Origin: Candidatus Phosphoribacter hodrii
GTDB taxonomy: Bacteria > Actinomycetota > Actinomycetes > Actinomycetales > Dermatophilaceae
Length of the DNA: 64,000 bases
Direction: 5' to 3'
NCBI GenBank assembly: GCA_016707175.1
Contig: JADJIB010000004.1
Location: forward strand, 186,001 to 250,000
Below the pieces are notes generated by a model. It searched no databases. It saw only the letters and a list, made by a program, of their open reading frames with translations, and was not told the origin of the DNA. Both the position numbers and the translations under genes were made by a program. This document shows, in pieces, positions 7,704-15,656 of this stretch (the first letter of the stretch is position 1; each line of letters starts with the position of its first letter).

Positions 7704-9055
7704 GCGAGCACCCCGACCGTCCGGCGTTCGACCCGGGCGCGGGTTCTGCCCCTGCCTCCTGGCCCGACCCGGCGTCCGACCCGCGCAGCGGCGTCCCGAC
7801 CGCAGCCCTGCCGGCCTATCCGCCGGCCGCAGCCGCACCGCCGCCTTCCGGGTATCCGCCACCTTCCGTGTATCCGCCGCCTCCCAGCGCTGGCGTCTTC
7901 CCTCCCGCGTATGCCGTCCCCGCGCCGCCTGCACCGGCCTCCGCGGCCGCGGCGGTCCCTGCGGCTGCGGCGCGCCAGCCGGGCTCCCGGGTCGGCCTCA
8001 TGGTGGCGCTCGCCGCCGTCGTGGGCCTGCTGGCCGGACTGCTCGGCGGGGGCGTCGGCAGCGTGCTCGTCAACCGTGGCGTGGCCGTCGTTCAAGGGCA
8101 GTCGGCCGTGCCCGCTCCGCTGCCCGGAGTGACGGCTCGGCCCGACGGCAGCATCGCCAAGATCGCCGCGACGGCCCTGCCCTCGGTGGTCACCGTCAAG
8201 ATCCGCACGGCGAGCGCGTCCGGCAACGGGTCAGGCTTCGTCATCGATCGGGCCGGACACATCCTCACCAACAACCACGTCGTCTCGGGGGCCACCGGTC
8301 CCGGAGAGATCACCGTCGAGTTCGTTGACGGCACGTCGGTCGCGGCGCGGATCGTTGGGCGTGACTCGTCCTATGACCTGGCCGTGCTGGCGGTCGACAA
8401 GACAGACGTCACGCCCCTGGAATGGGGCCGCTCGTCCGATGTTGTCGTGGGCGACGGGGTCATCGCGGTGGGCGCGCCGTTGGGTCTGGAAGCGACCGTG
8501 ACCAGCGGGATCGTCTCGGCCCTCAACCGTCCCGTGGTGGCCACGGGCGGCGACGACATGAGCTTCATCAACGCGATCCAGACCGACGCCGCGATCAACC
8601 CCGGCAACTCCGGCGGGCCGCTGCTGGACATGTCCGGCCGGGTCATCGGGATCAACTCAGCGATCGCCCGCGACCCCGGCTCGACATCGAGCAGCGGCGG
8701 CAGCATCGGCGTCGGATTCGCGATCCCCAGCGACCAGGCCGCCAAGACCGCCCAACAACTCATCACGACCGGTAAGGCCGAGCACCCGATCATCGGGGTC
8801 AAGCTCGACACTCAGTTCACGGGTGAGGGTGCCCGCATCGCCGACCCAGGGGGAGTGACCCCGGGCAGCGCAGCCGACACGGCCGGTCTGCGGGACGGAG
8901 ACGTGATCGTCCGCTTCGAAGGCAAGAAGGTCCCCGGGTCGAACCAGTTGGTCGTGGCCATCCGGGCCAAGAGCGTCGGCGATACAGTGCATCTCACGGT
9001 CGAGCGGGCCGGGGCCCAGATGGACATCACCCTGACGTTGCGGGCATCCAACTAG
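7700..9055 (+). CDS. htrA: HtrA/DegP-type trypsin-like serine protease with PDZ domain
   Basis: Membrane-anchored envelope protease of 451 residues. Order: a Pro/Ala/Tyr-rich cytoplasmic region (1-95, with PPPSGYPPPSVYPPPP), one transmembrane helix (~98-122), a trypsin-like domain, and a C-terminal PDZ domain (~355-450). The catalytic triad is complete: His193 (NNHVV), Asp226 (SYDLAVLAV) and Ser304 (GNSGGPLLD). It degrades or refolds damaged exported proteins and is normally part of the SigE response. The true start is the ATG at 7700 overlapping the rseA stop; the open frame reaching back to 7169 is a shadow of rseA. Confidence 0.94.
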   Translation: MSEHPDRPAFDPGAGSAPASWPDPASDPRSGVPTAALPAYPPAAAAPPPSGYPPPSVYPPPPSAGVFPPAYAVPAPPAPASAAAAVPAAAARQPGSRVGLMVALAAVVGLLAGLLGGGVGSVLVNRGVAVVQGQSAVPAPLPGVTARPDGSIAKIAATALPSVVTVKIRTASASGNGSGFVIDRAGHILTNNHVVSGATGPGEITVEFVDGTSVAARIVGRDSSYDLAVLAVDKTDVTPLEWGRSSDVVVGDGVIAVGAPLGLEATVTSGIVSALNRPVVATGGDDMSFINAIQTDAAINPGNSGGPLLDMSGRVIGINSAIARDPGSTSSSGGSIGVGFAIPSDQAAKTAQQLITTGKAEHPIIGVKLDTQFTGEGARIADPGGVTPGSAADTAGLRDGDVIVRFEGKKVPGSNQLVVAIRAKSVGDTVHLTVERAGAQMDITLTLRASN

Positions 9056-9100
9056 GCGCACAACGACCCACGGCGGGCGGCGGAAGGGAGGCGCGGGCAG

Positions 9101-9463
9101 ATGTTCGACATCAACGGCTGGGAACTCATCGTCCTGGCGATGGTCGCCGTCGTCGTCCTCGGCCCCGAACGCCTCCCGGTGTATGCCGCCAAGCTCGCCC
9201 GCGCAGTGCGCCAGGTGCGCACGCTGGCCGAAGGGGCCCGCAGTCAACTCAAGGAACAGCTCGGCCCCGACTTCGACGATGTCAACTGGCGGCAGTACGA
9301 CCCTCGGCAGTACGACCCTCGGCGCATCGTCCGCGAGGCGCTCATGGACCCGGCTGAGCCGGCCGCCCAGGCGGAGGCCCGCGTCTGGGCACCGGAGGAG
9401 CAGCCCGGGAGGGCGGCATACGACCCGGGGAAGCCAACCCCCTGGGACTCTGAGGCGACCTGA
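9101..9463 (+). CDS. tatB: Sec-independent translocase subunit TatB
   Basis: A 120-residue protein with the TatA/B architecture: a short extracytoplasmic N-terminus, one membrane helix (WELIVLAMVAVVVLGPERLPVY) with the hinge Gly-Pro followed by Glu-Arg as in TatB, then an amphipathic helix (AAKLARAVRQVRTLAEGARSQLK) and a charged tail. A directly repeated RQYDP unit (RQYDPRQYDPRR) occurs at residues ~64-75. It forms the twin-arginine substrate receptor with TatC, which is not in the window. It lies 45 bp downstream of htrA, as in mycobacteria. The site GGAAGGGAGG precedes the ATG. Confidence 0.92.
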   Translation: MFDINGWELIVLAMVAVVVLGPERLPVYAAKLARAVRQVRTLAEGARSQLKEQLGPDFDDVNWRQYDPRQYDPRRIVREALMDPAEPAAQAEARVWAPEEQPGRAAYDPGKPTPWDSEAT

Positions 9464-9504
9464 CCGGTCGGCCCCCGCGAGGAGGCCGCCGGGGCACGGC
9501 TGAG

Positions 9505-10647
9505 TCAGCGCTTGACCGGGCTGACGCCGAGTGAGCGACCTGACAACCCGCGGGAGCGCTGGGCCAGCCCCTTGGCGACCGCGCGCAGGACGACCGCGGC
9601 GGGGGAGTCGGGGTCACTGAGCACGATCGGGGTACCCGAGTCGCCGCCTTCGCGCAGACCGGCGTCGAGCGGCACCTGGCCGAGCAACGGCACCGGAGCG
9701 CCGATGAGGCGGGTGAGCGAGTCGGCGACGGTCTTGCCGCCGCCCGATCCGAAGATCTCCTGACGCGATCCGTCGGGAAGCTCCAACCACGACATGTTCT
9801 CGACGACCCCGACGACCCGCTGGTGGGTCTGCAAGGCGATCGAGCCGGCGCGCTCGGCGACCTCCGCCGCAGCCTGCTGCGGTGTGGTCACGACGAGGAT
9901 CTCGGCGGTGGGGAGCAACTGCCCGATGGAGATGGCGATGTCACCCGTGCCCGGCGGCAGGTCGAGCAGGAGGATGTCCAGGTCACCCCAGAAGACGTCG
10001 CCCAGGAACTGCTGCAGCGCCCGGTGCAACATCGGGCCACGCCAGACCACCGGCTGGTTGCCGGGGACGAACATGCCGATGGAGATGACCTTCACCTCGT
10101 GCGAGATGGGCGGCAGGATCATGTCGTCGACCTGGGTGGGGAGCCCGGTGACACCGAGCATCCGCGGGATCGAGAAGCCGTGGACGTCGGCGTCGACCAC
10201 GCCGACCTTGAGTCCCTCGGCGGCCAGGGCTGCGGCGAGGTTGACGGTGACCGACGACTTGCCGACGCCGCCCTTGCCGGAGGCCACGGCATACACCCGG
10301 GTGAGGGAGCCGCTCTTGGCGAAGGGAATCTCGCGTTCGGCGACCCCGCCGCGCAGTTGGGTGCGCAGGGCCGCGCGCTGCTCGTCGCTCATGACGTCGA
10401 GGGCGACGTCGACGGACACCACGCCCGGCACGCGCAGGAGGGCGGCGCTCGTGTCCTTGCGCAGGGTGTCCTTCATGGGGCAGCCGGCGACGGTCAGGAA
10501 GAGCTCGAGGGCCACATGCCCGGCGTCGTCGACCGACACCGACTTGACCATGCCCAACTCGGTGACCGGTCGGCGGATCTCGGGATCGTTGACCTTGGCG
10601 AGGGCAGCGAGGAGGGCATCCTGAGTGGGGAGAGCGACGAGCGACAT
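9505..10647 (-). CDS. mrp: Mrp/NBP35-family iron-sulfur carrier ATPase (lacks CxxC)
   Basis: A 380-residue P-loop protein. The N-terminal MIP18/DUF59 domain (residues ~8-95) contains the single Cys56 (TVAGCPMKDT). The deviant Walker A SGKGGVGKS is at 123-131, Walker B-like LLLDLPPGTGD at ~225-235, and the C-terminal FGSGGG switch is present. Typical Mrp proteins carry a CxxC just before FGSGGG that bridges an Fe-S cluster; here that stretch reads NMSWLELPDGSRQEIFGSGGG without cysteines, as is usual in actinobacteria. Cluster transfer must use other ligands or a partner. Two starts (10647, 10656) are possible. It is convergent with tatB. Confidence 0.92.
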   Translation of the reverse strand: MSLVALPTQDALLAALAKVNDPEIRRPVTELGMVKSVSVDDAGHVALELFLTVAGCPMKDTLRKDTSAALLRVPGVVSVDVALDVMSDEQRAALRTQLRGGVAEREIPFAKSGSLTRVYAVASGKGGVGKSSVTVNLAAALAAEGLKVGVVDADVHGFSIPRMLGVTGLPTQVDDMILPPISHEVKVISIGMFVPGNQPVVWRGPMLHRALQQFLGDVFWGDLDILLLDLPPGTGDIAISIGQLLPTAEILVVTTPQQAAAEVAERAGSIALQTHQRVVGVVENMSWLELPDGSRQEIFGSGGGKTVADSLTRLIGAPVPLLGQVPLDAGLREGGDSGTPIVLSDPDSPAAVVLRAVAKGLAQRSRGLSGRSLGVSPVKR

Positions 10648-10674
10648 GGGCTCCATCGTAGGTGGCTGATCGGG

Positions 10675-11304
10675 TCAGTCGGACCGACGTTCACCAGTGC
10701 CCGACGGCAGCCGCGGGCTGCTGGACGACGGCTCGGTGGTTGCCCGCTCGTCCACTGTGCGCTCGTCGACCGCGCGCTCGTCCACCGCGCGCTCGTCCAA
10801 CTCCTGGAGGAGCGCGCGCAACTCCGAGCGCACGAAATCGCGGGTCGCGACCTCGCGCAGGGCCAATCGGAGCGCGGCCACCTCGCGGGTGAGGTACTCG
10901 GTGTCGGCGAGGTTACGTTCGTCACGGGCCCGGTCCTGCTCGACGGTCACCCGGTCACGGTCGGCCTGACGGTTCTGGGCGAGCAGGATGAGCGGCGCGG
11001 CATACGACGCCTGCAGCGACAGGAGCAAGGTGAGCAGCGTGTAGTTGAGCTCCCGCGGGTCGAACTGCCACGCCACCGGCGCCCAGGTGTTCCAGCCGAT
11101 CCAGATGACGGCGAAGGCCGTGAGACCGATGAGGAACAGCGGCGTCCCCATGAACCGGGCGAACTGCTCGCTCCACACGCCGAAGGACTCCTGCGAGAAC
11201 CCGGGGCCCGGCAGGAAGTCGCGCCGGCGGAACTCCCGAGGTTGGTCCAGCCGGGCGCCTCGACCGCGTCCCGGGGTGCGGTTGGGGCGCCGTCGGTCAG
11301 CCAT
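10675..11304 (-). CDS. DUF1003 membrane protein
   Basis: A 209-residue protein with two close membrane helices (GTPLFLIGLTAFAVIWIGWN and LNYTLLTLLLSLQASYAAPLILLA) followed by a long coiled coil rich in Arg/Glu, which is the DUF1003 layout. The conserved N-terminal motif around FARFMGTPLFL is present. Function in the family is unknown. The tail contains near-identical VDERA/VDERT repeats (about residues 175-192), encoded by 15-base direct repeats, a likely replication-slippage site. The start ATG at 11304 has GGGAGG upstream and overlaps the end of the MgtE-N gene by 8 bases, so the two are translationally coupled. Confidence 0.87.
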   Translation of the reverse strand: MADRRRPNRTPGRGRGARLDQPREFRRRDFLPGPGFSQESFGVWSEQFARFMGTPLFLIGLTAFAVIWIGWNTWAPVAWQFDPRELNYTLLTLLLSLQASYAAPLILLAQNRQADRDRVTVEQDRARDERNLADTEYLTREVAALRLALREVATRDFVRSELRALLQELDERAVDERAVDERTVDERATTEPSSSSPRLPSGTGERRSD

Positions 11305-12667
11305 GGGTGCCCTCCCGCCAGTCCTCGGGGAGGATGTGGTCCAGGACGTCATCGACCGTCACGGCGCCGACAAGACGGCCATGGCCGTCGACCACCGGCG
11401 CTGCCATGAGGTCGTAGGTCGCGAACATCCGATGCACGTGGTCGACGGTGCTGGCCGGATGCAGTGGCTTGACCTTGTCCAGGACCGAGCCGACCGCGGC
11501 ATGCGGCGGCTCACGCAGCAGCTTCTGGAAGTGGACGATCCCCAGGTAACGACCGGTAGGCGTCTCCAACGGTGGGCGGCAGACGAAGACCGTCGTCGCG
11601 AGCGTCGTCGAGACCTCTTCGCGTCGGACGAGGGCCAGCGCCTCGGCGATCGTCGCCTCGGGCGGGAGGATGACCGGCTCGCTGGTCATCAGGCCGCCCG
11701 CGCTGTGCTCGTCGTAGGCCATCAGCCGTCGGACCGGCTCCGCCTCGTCTGGCTCCATCCTGGCCAGCAGCCCCTCGCGGTGGGCCGCCGGGAGCTCGGC
11801 GAGCAGGTCGGCGGCATCGTCGGGCTCCATCGCCTCCAGGACGTCGGCGGCCCGTTCGTCGTCCAGGCCGGCGAGGATCTCCACCTGGTCGTCCTCGGGG
11901 AGTTGCTCGAGGACGTCGGCCAGGCGATCGTCGTCCAGCGCGGTCGCGACCTGCCGCCGCCGGTCGCGGGCCAGATCGTGGATCGCATCGGCGAGGTCGG
12001 CGACGGCTCCGTCACGGTATGCCGCGAGCAGCGCTGCCGTGTCGCTCTCGCGCGGGTCGGTGTCCAGGCCCGAGACGTCGGCGATGTCGACCAGGAGCGT
12101 CTCGCCCCTGCGTCGGTTGAGGTGCAGCCCGCGTCTGGGCGCGTGGACGAGTTTGCGGACGTACACCTTCGTCACGGTCCATGCCTTGGGCCGGATGTCC
12201 ACGGCGAGGTCCTCGACGGTGGCGTCGATGCTCGGGCGGGCGTCCGCGTCGCGGGTGTTGGTCGACTGGGTGTTGGTCGACTGGGCGGCTGTTGCCTCGG
12301 CGGTGCGGCTGCCTGGTGCGAGCCGGACGATCACCCGGCGTTCGCGCAGGCCGGCGATGGCCAACACCTCTCCGGCGCGGGGTTCGAACCGGCGCAGGTT
12401 GACCACGCCGGTCGTGATCACCTGGCTCTCCTCCAGCGAGGTCACCCGGGTCGTTGGGACGAATACCCGTTTGCGGCCAGGAACCTCGACGACCAGGCCG
12501 ATGACCCGGGGCGTGGTCGGCGTCGCGGCATACCCGGTGGGGGTCGCGGCATACCCGGTGGGCATGGCCACGACGATGTCGTTCACCCGACCCACCTGGT
12601 CTCCCAGGGGGTCGAACACCGGCAGCCCGGCGAGTTGGGCAAGAAAAACCCGCTTGGGCAGACTCAC
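11297..12667 (-). CDS. PRC-barrel/MgtE-N/CBS-domain protein without transport domain
   Basis: A 456-residue soluble protein. Order: a PRC-barrel-like N-terminal region (FLAQLAGLPVFDPLGDQVGRVNDIVV), a second beta-rich segment, then the MgtE intracellular N domain repeats (DDDRLADVLEQLPEDDQVEILAGLDDERAADVLEAMEPDDAADLLAEL, about residues 250-310), then a CBS pair (SAGGLMTSEPVILPPEATIAEAL ... PAVDGHG-type ending DDVLDHI). The membrane transport domain of MgtE is absent, so it cannot carry Mg itself; it probably senses Mg or adenylates. The DUF1003 membrane protein encoded next to it could be a partner. A duplicated PTGYAAT heptapeptide sits at residues ~36-49. Confidence 0.88.
   Translation of the reverse strand: MSLPKRVFLAQLAGLPVFDPLGDQVGRVNDIVVAMPTGYAATPTGYAATPTTPRVIGLVVEVPGRKRVFVPTTRVTSLEESQVITTGVVNLRRFEPRAGEVLAIAGLRERRVIVRLAPGSRTAEATAAQSTNTQSTNTRDADARPSIDATVEDLAVDIRPKAWTVTKVYVRKLVHAPRRGLHLNRRRGETLLVDIADVSGLDTDPRESDTAALLAAYRDGAVADLADAIHDLARDRRRQVATALDDDRLADVLEQLPEDDQVEILAGLDDERAADVLEAMEPDDAADLLAELPAAHREGLLARMEPDEAEPVRRLMAYDEHSAGGLMTSEPVILPPEATIAEALALVRREEVSTTLATTVFVCRPPLETPTGRYLGIVHFQKLLREPPHAAVGSVLDKVKPLHPASTVDHVHRMFATYDLMAAPVVDGHGRLVGAVTVDDVLDHILPEDWREGTHG
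12522..12563. repeat. Two perfect-period 21-bp direct repeats containing CGGCATAC
   Basis: Two consecutive units (12522-12542 and 12543-12563) differ only in the last base. Each contains CGGCATAC and together they encode the doubled PTGYAAT of the MgtE-N protein. The length is a multiple of three, so the frame is kept. Confidence 0.9.
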
Positions 12668-12781
12668 AGCGTGAGCCTACGCGTGGCCGACGTCATAACG
12701 GTCGTGCGCGGTGCGCTGCTAGCGTCGGTTCTGGACGTGTTCACCGAAGAGCGGCCGGTCGCCGCTTCGTGAAGGAGTGTC

Positions 12782-13867
12782 ATGCGCCACCCCAAGGACT
12801 TCTATGCACCGTTGGCTGTCGGCGCTCCGATGCCGATGCGCGCGGTGCCCGCTCGCCCGTCGCGGGTCATCCATTTCTTCGACCCGAGCAACGCCAAGAT
12901 GGCGGCCAAGATCCCCGAGATGGTGGGGACCGTCGACGTGCTTCTCGGCAACCTCGAGGACGCCGTCAAGGCCGACAACAAAGAGGCAGCGCGGGCCGGG
13001 CTGGTCGCGATCGGCAAGTCCACGGATTTCGGTGACCTGACTCAGTTCTGGACCCGGATCAACTCGCTGGACAGCCCCTGGGCGCTCGATGACCTCACGA
13101 CGCTCGTGAGCGAGATCGGCGACAAACTCGACGTCATCATGGTGCCCAAGGTTCAGGGCCCCGAGGACATCCACTACATCGACCGGCTGCTCGCCCAGCT
13201 TGAGGCCAAGGCCGGGCTCACCCGCCCAATCCTCGTGCACGCGATCCTCGAGACGGCCCGAGGCATGGCCAACGTCGAGGAGATCTGCTTCGCCTCGCCG
13301 CGGATGCAGGGGCTCTCGCTCGGCCCCGCCGACCTGGCCGCCGACCGGCGGATGAAGACGACCCGTGTCGGTGGCGGGCACCCGGGCTATCTCGTCCGCG
13401 AGGACCCGCCCGGCGGCGACATCAACGGCCCCCGCGCGATCTTCCAACAGGACCTGTGGCACTACACGATCGCCCGGATGGTCGACGCCTGCGCGATGGC
13501 CGGGATCTTCCCCTACTACGGCCCGTTCGGTGACATCAAGGACGTCGTCGCCTGTGAGGACCAGTTCCGCAACGCCTTCCTGCTGGGTTGTGTCGGCGCC
13601 TGGTCGCTGCACCCGGCTCAGATCGCCATCGGCAAGAAGGTCTTCAGCCCGTCGGCCGCCGACATCGCCCACGCTCGTCGGGTCGTCGCCGCCATGGGAG
13701 ATGGCACCGGCGCCGTGATGCTCGACGGCAAGATGGAGGACGACGCGAGCCTCAAGCAGTGCCTGGTCATGATTGAGCTCGCGGAGCGCCTCGCCAAGAC
13801 CGACCCCGAGCTAGCCAGCCTGTATGCCGCCGCCCCCGATCCGGCGGCCGCGCCGTCAGCCGGCTGA
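12782..13867 (+). CDS. HpcH/HpaI-family CoA-ester lyase, malyl-CoA lyase-like
   Basis: A 361-residue TIM-barrel aldolase of the CitE/HpcH superfamily, longer than CitE and close to L-malyl-CoA/beta-methylmalyl-CoA lyases. The acidic metal ligands are in LLGNLEDAVKADNKEAAR (Glu/Asp) and in LVHAILETARGM; the sequence SLGPADLAADRRMKT and the C-terminal SLHPAQIAIGK fit the family. Expected reaction: reversible cleavage of malyl-CoA or beta-methylmalyl-CoA to glyoxylate plus acetyl- or propionyl-CoA. The site GAAGGAG lies 6 bases before the ATG. A second CoA lyase follows 90 bases downstream. The ethylmalonyl-CoA pathway role is an inference from other genes here. Confidence 0.87.
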   Translation: MRHPKDFYAPLAVGAPMPMRAVPARPSRVIHFFDPSNAKMAAKIPEMVGTVDVLLGNLEDAVKADNKEAARAGLVAIGKSTDFGDLTQFWTRINSLDSPWALDDLTTLVSEIGDKLDVIMVPKVQGPEDIHYIDRLLAQLEAKAGLTRPILVHAILETARGMANVEEICFASPRMQGLSLGPADLAADRRMKTTRVGGGHPGYLVREDPPGGDINGPRAIFQQDLWHYTIARMVDACAMAGIFPYYGPFGDIKDVVACEDQFRNAFLLGCVGAWSLHPAQIAIGKKVFSPSAADIAHARRVVAAMGDGTGAVMLDGKMEDDASLKQCLVMIELAERLAKTDPELASLYAAAPDPAAAPSAG

Positions 13868-13957
13868 CCGGCATACCTGCTCGGCGCCCATCGCACCACC
13901 CGCGCACCGCCACTCGAAACACCGCACCTGACCACTCGGCCACCCAAGGAGCCACCG

Positions 13958-14848
13958 ATGTCCCCAGCCAAGAAGCACGGCACCCGTTACCGGCCGCGCC
14001 GCTCGGTCCTCTACATGCCGTCCTCCAACGAGCGGGCGCTGGAGAAGGCCAAGAGCCTCCCGTGTGACGCGTTGATTCTTGATCTTGAGGACGCGGTCGC
14101 GCCCGATGCCAAGGAGGCCGCTCGCGAGGCGGCGTGTGCCGCGGTGAAGTCGGGTGAGTATGGCCGCAAGGAACTCATCATCCGGGTCAACGCGCTCGGC
14201 ACGGACTGGCACTACCCGGACATGATGGCCGCCTGCAAGGCCGGTCCTGCGGGCATCCTCGTGCCAAAGGTCAACTCCGCCAAGGAAGTTCACGACCTGG
14301 TGCGCGAGATGGAGCGTTACAAGACGCCGAAGCACACCAAACTCTGGGCGATGATCGAGACCCCACGGTCGGTCCTGGACGTCGGCCGGATCGCCGCGGC
14401 TTCCGACCGGTTGGCCGTGTTGGTCATGGGTACGAACGACCTGGTGAAGGAGTTGGATGCCCAGCACCTTCCCGGCCGGGTCCCGATCGTTCCGGCGCTC
14501 GCGCTCGCGGTGCTGTCGGCTAAGGCGTCCGGGCTGTTCATCATCGACGGCGTCTACAACGATGTGCGTGACCCCGAGGGTTTCGCTGTGGAGTGCGCCC
14601 AGGGGCGGTCGATGGGCTTCGACGGCAAGACCCTCATCCATCCCGACCAGGTCGGCCCCTGCAACGAGGCGTTCTCGCCCAGCGACGAGCAGGTCGCCGA
14701 CGCGCGCGGGCTCATCGATGCGTTCGACGCCGCGGTGGCGGAGCAGAAGGCCGTGGCGACTTACAAGGGCAAGCTCGTGGAGCACTTGCACGTGACGATG
14801 GCCGAGAAGGTGCTGGCCACCCGAGAGGCCATCGACCTCCTCGGCTGA
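13958..14848 (+). CDS. CitE-like CoA-ester lyase
   Basis: A 296-residue HpcH/HpaI aldolase of the CitE type. The N-terminal RRSVLYMPSSNERALEKAKSLPCDALILDLEDAVAPDAK contains the phosphate-binding and Asp/Glu metal-binding segments. AMIETPRSVLDVGRIAAAS and MGTNDLVKEL are also diagnostic, and SMGFDGKTLIHPDQV ends the barrel. Candidate activities are (3S)-malyl-CoA thioesterase, citramalyl-CoA lyase, or malyl-CoA lyase acting with the upstream paralogue. AAGGAGCCACCG precedes the ATG. No citD/F partners are present, so it is not part of a citrate lyase complex. Confidence 0.87.
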   Translation: MSPAKKHGTRYRPRRSVLYMPSSNERALEKAKSLPCDALILDLEDAVAPDAKEAAREAACAAVKSGEYGRKELIIRVNALGTDWHYPDMMAACKAGPAGILVPKVNSAKEVHDLVREMERYKTPKHTKLWAMIETPRSVLDVGRIAAASDRLAVLVMGTNDLVKELDAQHLPGRVPIVPALALAVLSAKASGLFIIDGVYNDVRDPEGFAVECAQGRSMGFDGKTLIHPDQVGPCNEAFSPSDEQVADARGLIDAFDAAVAEQKAVATYKGKLVEHLHVTMAEKVLATREAIDLLG

Positions 14849-14881
14849 GCGCCGCGCCGATTGAGCCCGGCGTGAGCGACC

Positions 14882-15640
14882 TCAGACGAGGGCGTGCTCG
14901 TAGGCGAAGACGACGATCTGCACCCGATCGCGGAGGTCGAGTTTGCGCAGGATCGCCCCGACGTGGGTCTTGACCGTCGACTCGCTGACGAAGACCGTCG
15001 ACGCGATCTCGGCGTTGGACAGCCCGCGGGCGACACCGGCGAAGACCTCGCGCTCGCGCTCGGTCAGCTGGGAGTATGCCGCGGGCGTGGCGCTGCGTCG
15101 CCGGAAGTCGCCCTCCAGAAGGCTGCCGAGGTCGGCGGGGGAGAGCACGGCGTTGCCGAGATGGACGGTGCGGATGGCTTCGCGCAGGACGTCGGGTGTG
15201 GCGTCCTTGAGGAGAAAACCGCTGGCGCCGTAGCGGATTGCCGTTGCTGCCCGGTCGTCGAGGTTGAAGGTCGTCAGGACGATGACTCGCACTGGGCGGG
15301 GGCGGCGGGCGGCCCGCTCCGGAGCGAAGATCTGCCGGGTCGCCTCCACTCCGTCGAGTTCGGGCATCCGGATATCCATGAGCACGACGTCCGGCTCCAA
15401 CGCATCGACAAGCGCCACGGCTTCGCGGCCGTCGCTGGCTTCGCCCACGACGTCGATCCCCGGGTCGGCGCCAACGACGACCGCGACCCCTGCCCGGAAG
15501 AGTTCCTGGTCGTCGACGAGCAGCACGCGGATCGGCGCGGCCGCATCGGCGGAATCCGGGACGTCTGGGGACTCCGGGTCCAGTTGGTCCACGTGGTCCA
15601 CCTCATTCGTCTCGTCCACCCGGGCCACCTCTGCGCTCAT
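14882..15640 (-). CDS. NarL/LuxR-family response regulator
   Basis: A 252-residue two-component regulator. The receiver domain spans ~37-155 with phospho-acceptor Asp89 (DVVLMDIRMP), acidic pocket LVDDQ and Lys in LLKDATP. The C-terminal LuxR HTH (LTEREREVFAGVARGLSNAEIASTVFVSESTVKTHVGAILRKL) spans ~190-250. The first 35 residues are an acidic Asp/Val-rich extension not needed for the fold. I set the start at the ATG at 15640; the frame is open further upstream inside the kinase gene. It is the last gene of the minus-strand alr-ddl-kinase-regulator run, so it is presumably paired with the adjacent kinase. Confidence 0.9.
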   Translation of the reverse strand: MSAEVARVDETNEVDHVDQLDPESPDVPDSADAAAPIRVLLVDDQELFRAGVAVVVGADPGIDVVGEASDGREAVALVDALEPDVVLMDIRMPELDGVEATRQIFAPERAARRPRPVRVIVLTTFNLDDRAATAIRYGASGFLLKDATPDVLREAIRTVHLGNAVLSPADLGSLLEGDFRRRSATPAAYSQLTEREREVFAGVARGLSNAEIASTVFVSESTVKTHVGAILRKLDLRDRVQIVVFAYEHALV

Positions 15641-15656
15641 CCGCGGACCTCGACCG

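Noticed and set aside
9823..11409. 528-codon plus-strand frame across mrp and DUF1003
   Set aside because: It crosses two real genes in antisense and has no recognisable domain.
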